NCBI RefSeq assembly: GCF_025917685.1
Contig: NZ_CP089518.1
Location: 2,543,001-2,607,000, forward strand
Direction of reading: 5' to 3'
Source of the DNA: Bacillus cereus
Lineage (GTDB): Bacteria; Bacillota; Bacilli; Bacillales; Bacillaceae_G
DNA length: 64,000 nt
Shown here: piece by piece, positions 34,693 to 43,509 of the stretch
Numbering within the stretch: position 1 is the stretch's first letter
Layout of the letters: each line of letters starts with the position of its first letter
Notes under the pieces: generated by a model
Seen by the model: only the letters and a program-made list of their open reading frames with translations
Database searches by the model: none
What the model was told of the DNA's origin: nothing
Position numbers and translations under genes: made by a program

Positions 34693-35574
34693 ATGAAAGA
34701 TATTCCAGTTGAAATTCAGTTAAATAATGTAACATTCCAATTAAAAGAACATCATAATTTTGATTGGCTTATGAAATTAGGAACAGTATTTACCGTTTTT
34801 GATCAGCAAGATTCAGGGTATATAAGTTTCGGTGTTGAAAAGAATGGGGAAAAGAAATTTATTAAATATGCAGGAGCATCAACTGTTGCATATGAAGGAA
34901 CTTCAGATGCAGCTATTATTAGGTTGAAAAATTCAGTTACTATATACCATGAATTAAAACACAATTCTCTTATAAATTTAATTGAACACTACCCTGTACA
35001 ACAAGGATATGTTTTAATTTTTGATTGGTTTGATGGTGAATGTCTTCACCCGCACTGGAGTTTCCCACCTCCAGCGAAATATATTAATCCTAGCTCACCA
35101 TTTTATAAATTTAAGCATTTATCTATTAAGGAACGCATCGTATCATTGAATTCTATTTTTTCTTTCCACACTTACGTAGAACACAAAAACTATGTAGCTA
35201 TTGATTTTTATGACGGTAGTATTTTGTACAACTTTAAAACGAATGAAACAAAAATTTGTGATATTGATTTATACAGTAACAAACCGTATGTAAATAAGAT
35301 GGGGCGACTGTGGGGGTCCTCGCGTTTTATGTCACCTGAAGAGTTTCAACTTAATGCTATAATAGACGGGAAAACTAATGTATTTAATATGGGGGCTATG
35401 GCTTTCGCACTATTAGGTGGCGGGCAAGATCGTTCCTTTATGAAATGGGAAGCTAGTGAAGGCCTATATGAAGTAGCATACCGTGCTGTAAATGAAAATC
35501 GTAGTGAGCGCTATGCGTCAATGGAAGAGTTTAATAATGTATGGTTAAAAGTCTATAACGCTGAAAAGTTTTAA
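34693..35574 (+). CDS. Protein kinase-like protein
   Basis: Soluble 293-aa protein with traces of the protein kinase fold: a lysine in KKFIKYAGAST, a catalytic-loop-like VAIDFYDGSILYNF near residue 177, CDIDLYSNKPY in place of DFG, SRFMSPEEFQL resembling the APE segment, and a C-terminal RAVNENRSERYASMEEF. The HRD and DFG motifs are altered but the aspartates remain, so it may be an active small-substrate kinase or a pseudokinase. GAGGTGAATA precedes the ATG. Upstream, TGTCGAA at 34643-34649 resembles a Spo0A box. Confidence 0.7.
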   Translation: MKDIPVEIQLNNVTFQLKEHHNFDWLMKLGTVFTVFDQQDSGYISFGVEKNGEKKFIKYAGASTVAYEGTSDAAIIRLKNSVTIYHELKHNSLINLIEHYPVQQGYVLIFDWFDGECLHPHWSFPPPAKYINPSSPFYKFKHLSIKERIVSLNSIFSFHTYVEHKNYVAIDFYDGSILYNFKTNETKICDIDLYSNKPYVNKMGRLWGSSRFMSPEEFQLNAIIDGKTNVFNMGAMAFALLGGGQDRSFMKWEASEGLYEVAYRAVNENRSERYASMEEFNNVWLKVYNAEKF

Positions 35575-35581
35575 AAACTAC

Positions 35582-35627
35582 ATACATTATAAAATGAGTA
35601 TATAAAACTTGTACTTTTATAATGTAT
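35582..35627. repeat. 13-bp inverted repeat between kinase genes
   Basis: ATACATTATAAAA and TTTTATAATGTAT, 20-nt loop. The stem is almost all AT, so it is a poor terminator and might instead be a regulator site in the histidine kinase promoter region. Confidence 0.4.
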
Positions 35628-35669
35628 AATACATATGGGATTGAAATTCAGGATAACGGGGCATGTATT

Positions 35670-36941
35670 ATGAACTTTGTTTACATTAATCAAAATGTTT
35701 TAAATAATCTTCTATATATTTTAAGTAGTATATTTGTTTTTTATTTTATTTATGATAGTGGATACTTTAGGAAGAAATATAAGAAATTGCTTATCATTCT
35801 TTGTACGAGCATCCCACTAATTTTATGTATGCGGTACCCCATCTATATGGATGAAAATTGTATTCACGATTTAAGACAAATCCCCTTTTTAATTGGTACA
35901 CTTTATGGTGGATTTCCTGTCGGTATTGCATTACTCATGATTTTATTAATAACACGTTTTATGTTTTATGGTTTTAGCCTGTTAACAATCATTGTGTATG
36001 GAATGATGTTAATAATTACAGTATTCGCATCATCAAAATTTAATACATACAATAGAAAAATGAAAGTAGCTTCATCCATATTTTTAACTTTTTTCCTTGC
36101 ATTGTTTACAACAGTAATTGTTTTAACTCTATCGGATTTTGAAGTGAATAATTTGTACATTATTTATTTCATTCTATTACCAACTATTTTAATATTATTT
36201 ATGGTCTATTTTAATGAAGTTTTAAAAGATGCAATATGCATGCGATCAAAATTAATAAAAGTTGAAAAAATGGAGATTGTCAGTCAACTCGCTGCAAGTA
36301 TTTCACATGAAGTACGGAACCCTTTGACGGTTGTAAAAGGATTTACACAACTTTTAAAAACACCCAATATAACTCAACAATCCAGAGATGAATATATTGA
36401 ACATATACTTGAAGAGTTAAATCGTGCACAGGCAATTATTGATGATTACTTAACTTTTGCCAAACCTGCTTCAGAAAAACTAGATCGTATTTCAGTTGAG
36501 CACGAGTTACATCGAGTTATTAAAATGATATTGCCTTTATGTAATATGAATAATATTAATATTACACAAGAGTTCTCTGAGGGAATAATTATTGGTAATA
36601 CACAGCACTTCCATCAATGTTTTTTAAATTTAATAAAAAACAGTATAGAAGCAATGCCAAGTGGCGGTAATCTAATTATATCTGCAACTGTTAATAATAA
36701 TAAGGTCATAATACGGATTCAAGATAGTGGAATTGGAATGTCGCAAGAGCAAATTAACCGATTTGGCGAACCATATTTTAGTACAAAAACGAAAGGTACT
36801 GGTTTAGGAACAATGGTTGCTGTAAAAATTATCGAAACGATGCGAGGCACATTGAAAATCCGAAGTGTTATAAATAAAGGAACTACTTTAACAATCACAT
36901 TACCTAAATGTAGTAATGAGGAGATTTCGTATAATAAATGA
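35670..36941 (+). CDS. Sporulation-kinase-like histidine kinase with 5TMR-LYT sensor
   Basis: Membrane histidine kinase of 423 residues. Five or six N-terminal helices with IPFLIGTLYGGFPVGIALLM fit the 5TMR-LYT sensor domain (KinB-like). The kinase core has AASISHEVRNPLTVVKGFTQ (His acceptor), LNLIKNSIEAMPSGGNLII, DSGIGMSQEQINRFGEPYFS and GTGLGTMVAVKIIETM. The H-E-V-R-N-P-L-T form is common in kinases that feed the sporulation phosphorelay. No response regulator is adjacent, also typical of these. The ATG at 35670 has GGGG upstream. Confidence 0.88.
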   Translation: MNFVYINQNVLNNLLYILSSIFVFYFIYDSGYFRKKYKKLLIILCTSIPLILCMRYPIYMDENCIHDLRQIPFLIGTLYGGFPVGIALLMILLITRFMFYGFSLLTIIVYGMMLIITVFASSKFNTYNRKMKVASSIFLTFFLALFTTVIVLTLSDFEVNNLYIIYFILLPTILILFMVYFNEVLKDAICMRSKLIKVEKMEIVSQLAASISHEVRNPLTVVKGFTQLLKTPNITQQSRDEYIEHILEELNRAQAIIDDYLTFAKPASEKLDRISVEHELHRVIKMILPLCNMNNINITQEFSEGIIIGNTQHFHQCFLNLIKNSIEAMPSGGNLIISATVNNNKVIIRIQDSGIGMSQEQINRFGEPYFSTKTKGTGLGTMVAVKIIETMRGTLKIRSVINKGTTLTITLPKCSNEEISYNK

Positions 36942-36966
36942 AAAAGGAGCTATTAAGCTCCTTTTT
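36941..36966 (+). terminator. Terminator after the histidine kinase
   Basis: AAAAAGGAGCT/AGCTCCTTTTT with a 4-nt loop, overlapping the stop codon edge. Confidence 0.88.
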
Positions 36967-37044
36967 CATTTATTACGATACAAAAAGTACCTACTATGTT
37001 TTTTAAGTTTACATTTTGTAGAGACTAATTAGAAATTAGTATCC

Positions 37045-37143
37045 TCAGCCCCAACAGCTGCATCCAACAATTATTAATAAAATAAATAACACAACTAATA
37101 AAGCGAAACCTCCACCAAAACCACAAGAACCACCGAAACTCAT
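37045..37143 (-). CDS. YjcZ family sporulation mini-protein (32 aa)
   Basis: Tiny membrane protein. The peptide begins MSFGGSCGFGGGFALLVV and ends IIVGCSCWG: a glycine-rich head, one hydrophobic helix and a short tail, the form of the YjcZ/YczN-type small spore proteins of bacilli. AAAAGGAGGAAAAAAC precedes the ATG. The three cysteines are an uncommon addition. The gap from 36942 to 37278 holds only this gene and two terminators. Confidence 0.85.
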   Translation of the reverse strand: MSFGGSCGFGGGFALLVVLFILLIIVGCSCWG

Positions 37144-37256
37144 GTTTTTTCCTCCTTTTGGTTTGAAAACTAATAGGTAGTTGATTTTTTTAACTGGTTC
37201 GTATTATACAGTATGTGTATCTCCCATTTTTGAGCATGTCTTCATAAAAATTAGTA

Positions 37257-37280
37257 AAAGCACTCTATTGAGAGTGCTTT
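37257..37280 (-). terminator. Terminator after the ECF operon
   Basis: AAAGCACTCT/AGAGTGCTTT with a 4-nt loop, touching the ecfT stop. Confidence 0.8.
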
Positions 37281-38079
37281 AAAATGGGTACCAGAAACTT
37301 TGGAATACATTCAGCTTTAAGTAAATTGCAATAACCAAAATGATAATACCAACAAAAAGTGTGATGTAATCCTCCTTTTGTGCGTTCTTTGCATAGTACC
37401 ACGTTCGTTTATCCTTTTTTCCAAAACCTCTTAAATCCATTGCATTTGAAACAGTATCAATCCTTTCTAATGAATGAATAATAAGTGGCCAAAAAATTAA
37501 AACACGGTTTTTCATACGAATCCACAAGCTCGCTTCTCCTTTTTCAAAAGGTACGCCTCTTGCTTCCTGTGCGTGTCTAATGATTATATATTCAGATTGA
37601 ATGCTTGGTATATAACGCAGTGCAATATTTATTGCATATGTAATTTTATAAGGAACAGCAAATTTATTTAAGCTGCTCACAAATTCACTTGGATGAGTTG
37701 TATAAATAAAGAGAAGTGTAAATGGTAATAACGTAAAATATTTCAATGAAAGTGTAGCTGCATAAAATAAAGTTTCATATGTAATTGTTGCATAACCTAT
37801 ATAAAAAAAAGAGGTATACGATCCCGTTAATTCCGATCCATGGGTGGGCGTAATAAAAAGAATCATAACGGAATTTAATAAACTAAATGTAAATATAACG
37901 CTGAAAATAACTATTATTTTACGCAATTGAATTTTTGCAATTAAGAGGCCGATACATCCAACAATAAATAAAATTAGCAATATACGAAAATCAAAAAATA
38001 AAAAAGTAAGTGTCATACAAAATATAAATATAGATAATTTAATTGCACCATCCATACGATAAAAATACGTATTATGCAT
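37279..38079 (-). CDS. ecfT: ECF transporter T component (transmembrane coupling protein)
   Basis: Energy-coupling factor membrane protein of 266 residues, which couples the two ATPase domains to the S component. Four to five N-terminal helices are followed by coupling helices with both short signature motifs: HAQEARGVPFEKG and SNAMDLRGFGKKDKR. The ATG at 38079 follows AGGAGGGAGGAAT and overlaps the ATPase stop by 8 bp, which shows tight coupling. It is the last gene of the S-ATPase-T operon under the SAM riboswitch. Confidence 0.93.
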   Translation of the reverse strand: MHNTYFYRMDGAIKLSIFIFCMTLTFLFFDFRILLILFIVGCIGLLIAKIQLRKIIVIFSVIFTFSLLNSVMILFITPTHGSELTGSYTSFFYIGYATITYETLFYAATLSLKYFTLLPFTLLFIYTTHPSEFVSSLNKFAVPYKITYAINIALRYIPSIQSEYIIIRHAQEARGVPFEKGEASLWIRMKNRVLIFWPLIIHSLERIDTVSNAMDLRGFGKKDKRTWYYAKNAQKEDYITLFVGIIILVIAIYLKLNVFQSFWYPF

Positions 38080-39772
38080 ATTCCTCCCTCCTATTAGCCT
38101 CAATATAGAGTTTCACAAATGTTTCTGGAGTTGGAATTCCGCTTAATTTAGCTAGTTTTATTAATGAAATCTCCCGTAGATTAGCTCTTTGTAACATTTC
38201 TTGATCCCCTAAAACAGCAGATACAGTATTGTCCGCAATAATTTTCCCTTCATGCAGAACTACCGCTCGATCTGCATATTCTAAAGCAAGATTCATATCG
38301 TGTGTGATAATAATAAAGGATATGCCCCTTCCAGCCAATTTTCTAATAAACGACATAAACTGTTTGTAATGGTAATAATCTTGTCCAGCTGTCGGTTCAT
38401 CTAATACAATAATTTTTGGGTTTGTTATAAGTACAGATGCAATAGTAAGCCTCTTTTTTTGTCCATAGCTTAATGCCTGAATTGGCCAGTTACGAAATGG
38501 ATATAATCCACAAATTCTTAAAGCTTTTTCGACTCTTGTCTCAATCTCATCTTTAGAAACCTTTTTTAATTTTAATGAATATGAAACCTCTTCTAAAACA
38601 GTAGGCTGTGTAATCATTTGATTTGGATTTTGCATAACGTAAGAAATAACTTCCCCGCGTTTACGAATAGACCAAGAATTTATATTTTCTCCATCGAATG
38701 TTATTCTCCCATTCTTTGTTTTATTTATTCCTATAAGAGTATGAGCTAATGTCGATTTCCCTGCTCCATTATGACCCAATAACGCTACTATTTCTCCCTC
38801 TCCTATTGAAAGGTTGATATCTTCTAAGGCTGTATGTTTGTTATTGTACGTAAATGATAAATTTTCTATCTTGCATAAAGCTTTTTTAATATATTTATTT
38901 TTTGATGAAACTTGCTTCTGCATCCAGTTTTTTAATAGGCTATGAACGCCTGCATTACGAAGATTTTCAATTGGAAATACCCTAACATTATTACTGTCAA
39001 AATTTAATTTCTTTAGCGCCTCTATATAAATAGGTTCTCTTAGTCCGATATTTGGTAATATATTAGAATTTAAAATACTATCCGGTGAACCAATGGCAAT
39101 AACTTCTCCCTCGTCTATTAAAATAATTTTATCTAAATCAAGGTTTAAAATTTCTTCTATTCGATGTTCAATAATTACAATTGTTTTATTATATTTCTCA
39201 TGTATATTTTTAATAAGTTCTATTGTATTCAAACTACATGCAGGATCCAAATTAGCTAACGGTTCATCAAATAATAATATATCTGTATTTGTCGTTAGCA
39301 GACCTGCAAGAGAGACTGTCTGTTTTTGGCCTCCTGATAATTCATGTGGACTTTGTGTATGAAAGTCCTGCATGCTTACCTTGTTTAAAGAATCCGTAAC
39401 AATCTTTCTCATTTCTATTTGATTTACACAATCGTTTTCTAATGCAAATGCTACATCCTCTTCGACAGTAAGACCTATAAATTGTGAATCTTGATCTTGT
39501 AATATTGTCCCTACGTGTTTACTCTGTTCAAAAACACTACCTTTTCTCGGGTCCTTTCCAGCTATTAAAATGTTACCGGTACTTATCCCTTCGTAAGAAA
39601 ATGGGATTAGCCCATTTATACAATGCGCTAATGTTGACTTACCTGAACCACTTCGTCCAGCGATAAGTACCTTTTCCCCAGGATATATTTGAAATGTAAT
39701 ATTTTTTAAAGTAGGCTGCATGGCATGCCTATATTGAAAGGTAAATTGTTCAAAAGAAATAATTGGTTGCAT
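38072..39772 (-). CDS. ECF transporter ATPase, two ATP-binding domains fused
   Basis: Fused ABC ATPase of 566 residues (EcfA1-EcfA2 in one chain). First domain: GRSGSGKSTLAHCINGL (Walker A), ELSGGQKQTVSLAGLL (signature), LLFDEPLANLDP (Walker B). Second domain: LLGHNGAGKSTLAHTLIGI, ALSYGQKKRLTIASVL and IVLDEPTAGQDYYH. The start at 39772 has AGTAGGGATG upstream; an ORF start 21 nt earlier is disfavoured. It lies 10 bp after the S component. Powers uptake of the S component's ligand. Confidence 0.94.
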   Translation of the reverse strand: MQPIISFEQFTFQYRHAMQPTLKNITFQIYPGEKVLIAGRSGSGKSTLAHCINGLIPFSYEGISTGNILIAGKDPRKGSVFEQSKHVGTILQDQDSQFIGLTVEEDVAFALENDCVNQIEMRKIVTDSLNKVSMQDFHTQSPHELSGGQKQTVSLAGLLTTNTDILLFDEPLANLDPACSLNTIELIKNIHEKYNKTIVIIEHRIEEILNLDLDKIILIDEGEVIAIGSPDSILNSNILPNIGLREPIYIEALKKLNFDSNNVRVFPIENLRNAGVHSLLKNWMQKQVSSKNKYIKKALCKIENLSFTYNNKHTALEDINLSIGEGEIVALLGHNGAGKSTLAHTLIGINKTKNGRITFDGENINSWSIRKRGEVISYVMQNPNQMITQPTVLEEVSYSLKLKKVSKDEIETRVEKALRICGLYPFRNWPIQALSYGQKKRLTIASVLITNPKIIVLDEPTAGQDYYHYKQFMSFIRKLAGRGISFIIITHDMNLALEYADRAVVLHEGKIIADNTVSAVLGDQEMLQRANLREISLIKLAKLSGIPTPETFVKLYIEANRREEYA

Positions 39773-39782
39773 GTATTCATCC

Positions 39783-40349
<567 letters not shown>

Positions 40350-40421
40350 TTATTCAACTTTTAATACTCTATATTTCTTTTGAAAATAAATTATGCATCG
40401 ACACTTCCTTTCTATACAACA

Positions 40422-40586
40422 AAAAATGACCTCTTAAATAAGAGGTCATTTTCTTTCACGTACAAGAATCCCCTTATCTTTCAAAAGACACATAATGTCC
40501 TCTGCGGAATTAGCACCTTCCTATGTAATTACATAGGGGTTGCTGAGGCTTCATAGGGCCGTTCCCTCTACCTCTCTGGATAAGTA
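40422..40586 (-). promoter_or_regulatory. SAM-I riboswitch (S-box) with terminator
   Basis: On the minus strand the leader reads CTTATCCAGAGAGGTAGAGG, GCCCTATGAAGCCTCAGCAA, then AAGGTGCTAATTCCGCAGA and GATAAGGG, the conserved S-box core. It is followed by a terminator AAAATGACCTCTT/AAGAGGTCATTTT at 40422-40452. High SAM should terminate transcription before the ECF operon. It fills the 40332-40737 gap together with its promoter. Confidence 0.95.
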
Positions 40587-40602
40587 TTAATTTGTAATTC
40601 GT

Positions 40603-40631
40603 ATTATGGCACTAAGAAAGATAAATTTCAA
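40603..40631 (-). promoter_or_regulatory. Promoter of the S-box/ECF operon
   Basis: TTGAAA (-35) and CATAAT (-10) with a 17-bp spacer, just upstream of the aptamer. Confidence 0.6.
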
Positions 40632-40737
40632 CACTTTTCTAATTATTTTTATTTTTTATTAAATAGTGCATTCAAATCATTGTATTCTTATCGGAATTAT
40701 GAAATAATAAATTCAAAATTGTTACAGGGGGGAATGT

Positions 40738-41421
40738 ATGATGAAAGTAATTGGTTTAATTGGTGGGTTAAGCTGGGAATCTACATCACTATACTATAAA
40801 CATATTAATACTCTAACACTCTCTCAATACGATCAAAATGCGAAGCTAGTTTTATATAGTATGGATTTTGGAGAAGTAACTACTTTATTACAAAACCATC
40901 AATATGAAGAAGTGAAAAACAAATTAGTCACAGTTGCTAAAAAGGTTGAAAAGTCCGGGGCGGAATGTTTACTAATGTGTTCAAATACGGTCCATTTATT
41001 TGCTGAGGAAGTAGAACAAGCAATATCAATCCCACTTCTTCATATCGGTGATGTAAGTGCTAAAGAAATGGTAGAACAGAATATAAAACGTATCGGACTA
41101 TTAGGAACAAAACAAACGATGGAACAAGATTTCTATACATCAAGACTAGCAAAATATAACATTGAGACAATTATCCCAAATGACGAAGAAAGAACTTTTA
41201 TCCATCACGTCATATTAAACGAATTAAGTAGAGGCATTATTTCAGGAACTTCAAGAGAGAAACTAATACAAATTACCAATTCATTAATTCAAAACGGTGC
41301 GGAAGGTATATTACTAGGCTGTACTGAAATACCATTGCTTATTTCCCAAAATGACCTTACTGTTCCTGTTTTTGATACTGCTTTTTTACATGCAAATACT
41401 GCTGTACAATTTGCTGGATAA
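40738..41421 (+). CDS. Aspartate/glutamate racemase family protein
   Basis: PLP-independent racemase of 227 residues. MKVIGLIGGLSWESTSLYYK is the family N-terminus; the two catalytic cysteines are in CLLMCSNTVHLFAEE and ILLGCTEIPLLIS. It would interconvert L- and D-aspartate (or a close analog) through two-base catalysis. ACAGGGGGGAATGT precedes a tandem ATG-ATG, so the start could be 40738 or 40741. Monocistronic with a strong terminator. Confidence 0.9.
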   Translation: MMKVIGLIGGLSWESTSLYYKHINTLTLSQYDQNAKLVLYSMDFGEVTTLLQNHQYEEVKNKLVTVAKKVEKSGAECLLMCSNTVHLFAEEVEQAISIPLLHIGDVSAKEMVEQNIKRIGLLGTKQTMEQDFYTSRLAKYNIETIIPNDEERTFIHHVILNELSRGIISGTSREKLIQITNSLIQNGAEGILLGCTEIPLLISQNDLTVPVFDTAFLHANTAVQFAG

Positions 41422-41422
41422 T

Positions 41423-41463
41423 AATATAAAAGCATAAAGGTAGATCCTCTATGCTTTTATATT
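41423..41463. terminator. Strong bidirectional terminator
   Basis: 14-bp perfect arms AATATAAAAGCATA/TATGCTTTTATATT between convergent racemase and glycosyltransferase genes. Confidence 0.82.
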
Positions 41464-41470
41464 GTCCGAA

Positions 41471-42649
41471 CTATTTATTTAAAAGAGCATCAATAACTGC
41501 AATGGCTCTTTTGGAACCGCCACACTCTAAAAAACTTTCATTCAGTTTTCGAATGCCATGTTTATACTTTTTATTTGAAAGAACATCTGTTACCGCCTCT
41601 TTTAAAGTTTGCACATTAACATGCTCTTTCAATAATCTATGTGCTGCCTCAAGCTCAGTTAATCTTTGCGCTATCATAGGTTGATCTTTATCATGTGGTA
41701 TTATCACAAATGGGACATTGTAATAAATTGCATCGTGCACACTATTCATTCCACCATGTGTAATAAAAACATCTGCTTCACTTAATATTTCTGATTGAGG
41801 TACGTAAGGGGCTATAATAAAGTTGTCTGGTGCTTGCTTAATTTTTGAAATATCATTTCTATCACCGATCGCCATTACTACAATCCCTTCGAAATTTGAA
41901 AAAGCATCAATACAAGTATTAAAAAATGGTTCGAGCCCTTCAAGAAGTGTTCCCATTGAAATATAAATAACTTTCTTTTTTGAAAGCAATTCAAGTGGAA
42001 ACTTTGCATTTGTTTTGCGCTTTATAATACTCGGTCCAATAAAAACATTGTTTTCTCCGAACGAATCGCTATTAGGTTGAAAATAACGACTTGTATACAC
42101 GAGACTAATATCTCCCTTATTATGCATAAATTGAAGATTATTTTTGGGCTTTACTCCAAATTCATGTTCCATTTGATACAGTAACTTTTCAGAGAGTTCA
42201 TCGGGTTGGAATTGTATTTCTGCATTTGGATGAAAAGGCAAGGTTTCCAATAATTCTGGTGGAATTAAAAATATAGGAGAGGAAACTATGCCTGGAACTT
42301 GTAAATATTCCTTTACTAACTCTCCGGCACCAAATATATCATAAACTACGAAATCAAAATTTATGCTTTTACATAATTCTTTCGTAATTTCTAATATATA
42401 TAAAGAAGTTTGAACATGTACATGAAAGAAAGATTTTAATCCATATGAAGTTTCATTATCAATAGAAATCTCCTTTAATAAATCCGGATGAGTATGTACA
42501 ATAGCCCCCAAAACTTCAAGCCTTTCCTTAAAGTTTTCCGTTGTAATATAGTGTACGTTATCTCCTCTTTCAGTAAAGGCCTTTACTAAACTTAATGTAG
42601 GATTTACATGTCCCTCTGCAGGAAAATTAATTATTAAAATATTCAACAC
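41471..42649 (-). CDS. MGT-type UDP-glycosyltransferase
   Basis: GT1-family glycosyltransferase of 392 residues, similar in layout to YjiC and the B. cereus flavonoid glucosyltransferase BcGT. MLNILIINFPAEGHVNPTLS is the N-terminal acceptor-domain start. The donor motif has VPQSEILSEADVFITHGGMN and PHDKDQPMIAQRLTELEAAH. It would glycosylate a small hydrophobic acceptor such as a macrolide or flavonoid. The start is GTG after AAGGAGTGAGAAATAC. Single gene; acceptor unknown. Confidence 0.9.
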   Translation of the reverse strand: MLNILIINFPAEGHVNPTLSLVKAFTERGDNVHYITTENFKERLEVLGAIVHTHPDLLKEISIDNETSYGLKSFFHVHVQTSLYILEITKELCKSINFDFVVYDIFGAGELVKEYLQVPGIVSSPIFLIPPELLETLPFHPNAEIQFQPDELSEKLLYQMEHEFGVKPKNNLQFMHNKGDISLVYTSRYFQPNSDSFGENNVFIGPSIIKRKTNAKFPLELLSKKKVIYISMGTLLEGLEPFFNTCIDAFSNFEGIVVMAIGDRNDISKIKQAPDNFIIAPYVPQSEILSEADVFITHGGMNSVHDAIYYNVPFVIIPHDKDQPMIAQRLTELEAAHRLLKEHVNVQTLKEAVTDVLSNKKYKHGIRKLNESFLECGGSKRAIAVIDALLNK

Positions 42650-42773
42650 GTATTTCTCACTCCTTACAATTCAATGTTCTTATTAATCGTACTGTTATTA
42701 TTACAAGCAATCTTCCTCTAATAGTCCCAATATGCTTACTACTTTAGGTTGATAAATAATTATCAGTCATCGG

Positions 42774-42800
42774 AAAAGGCATCTACATAAGTAGATGCCT
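42774..42800 (-). terminator. Terminator after the signal peptidase gene
   Basis: GGCATCTAC/GTAGATGCC with a 4-nt loop and CTTTTCC tail on the minus strand, about 100 bp past the stop. Confidence 0.75.
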
Positions 42801-42902
42801 AACTGTGATAAGGAGTGTTCTGTGAGGTTAGGATAAGCTTTTCTGCTTGTCCTATGCTATCAATATATGAATTATTTTATAAAACGTGAATAGTTAATAG
42901 AA

Positions 42903-43433
42903 TTATTTTAACCATTTTATTTGATCAAATGGATAATATACCATTTTCACTTTACCTATTACATGTGACTCATCGATAAGTCCAAGTGTATTCCTACTAT
43001 CTTTACTATGATTTCGATTATCACCTAATACAAATAATTTATGCGAGGGAACTTTCATTTCTCTAAAGTTTGAAAAATGATTTGATACTTGTGACATATC
43101 TAACTGTATATACAACTCATCTCGCTTTTTACCGTTAATATATACCACATCGTTTCTTAATTGTATGTTATCCCCTGGTAATCCAATAATTCGTTTCACG
43201 TAGTATGTAGGCTCGTCTTCTTTTTTTATTATTACAACATCACCATGATGAAAAGAAGAAAAATAAACACTAGCCTTATTAACTAGTATGCGATTATTTT
43301 CATTCAAAGTAGGTTGCATCGAAATTCCCTCTACCATACAAAATAAAAATGACTTATTAATAATAATAATTCCTATTATAATTAAAATATAGCTACATAT
43401 TTTTCTCCAATCTTTTAGAATCAATTGCTTCAT
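42903..43433 (-). CDS. Type I signal peptidase
   Basis: Signal peptidase of 176 residues that removes signal peptides at the outer face of the membrane. One N-terminal helix (about 14-34, IIIGIIIINKSFLFCMV) is followed by the Ser-Lys dyad: GISMQPTLNENNRILVNK (Ser) and YVKRIIGLPGDNIQL (Lys), then LGDNRNHSKDSRNTLGLI. The start follows AATGAGGTATAT. A PBP gene lies upstream on the same strand, but an intervening terminator-like hairpin suggests separate transcription. One of several paralogs expected in bacilli. Confidence 0.93.
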   Translation of the reverse strand: MKQLILKDWRKICSYILIIIGIIIINKSFLFCMVEGISMQPTLNENNRILVNKASVYFSSFHHGDVVIIKKEDEPTYYVKRIIGLPGDNIQLRNDVVYINGKKRDELYIQLDMSQVSNHFSNFREMKVPSHKLFVLGDNRNHSKDSRNTLGLIDESHVIGKVKMVYYPFDQIKWLK

Positions 43434-43463
43434 ATATACCTCATTTCTAATCTATTCGTATGT

Positions 43464-43502
43464 AAAAACGTCTCTAGTTCATATAAATGCCAGAGACGTT
43501 TC
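43464..43502 (-). terminator. Terminator between PBP and signal peptidase
   Basis: AAACGTCTCT/AGAGACGTTT with a 16-nt loop and TTTTTAC on the minus strand. Confidence 0.7.
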
Positions 43503-43509
43503 GTATATT

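Noticed and set aside
42830..42856. Second hairpin AGGATAAGC/GCTTGTCCT downstream of the signal peptidase
   Set aside because: One wobble pair and no T-run; the hairpin at 42774 is the better terminator.
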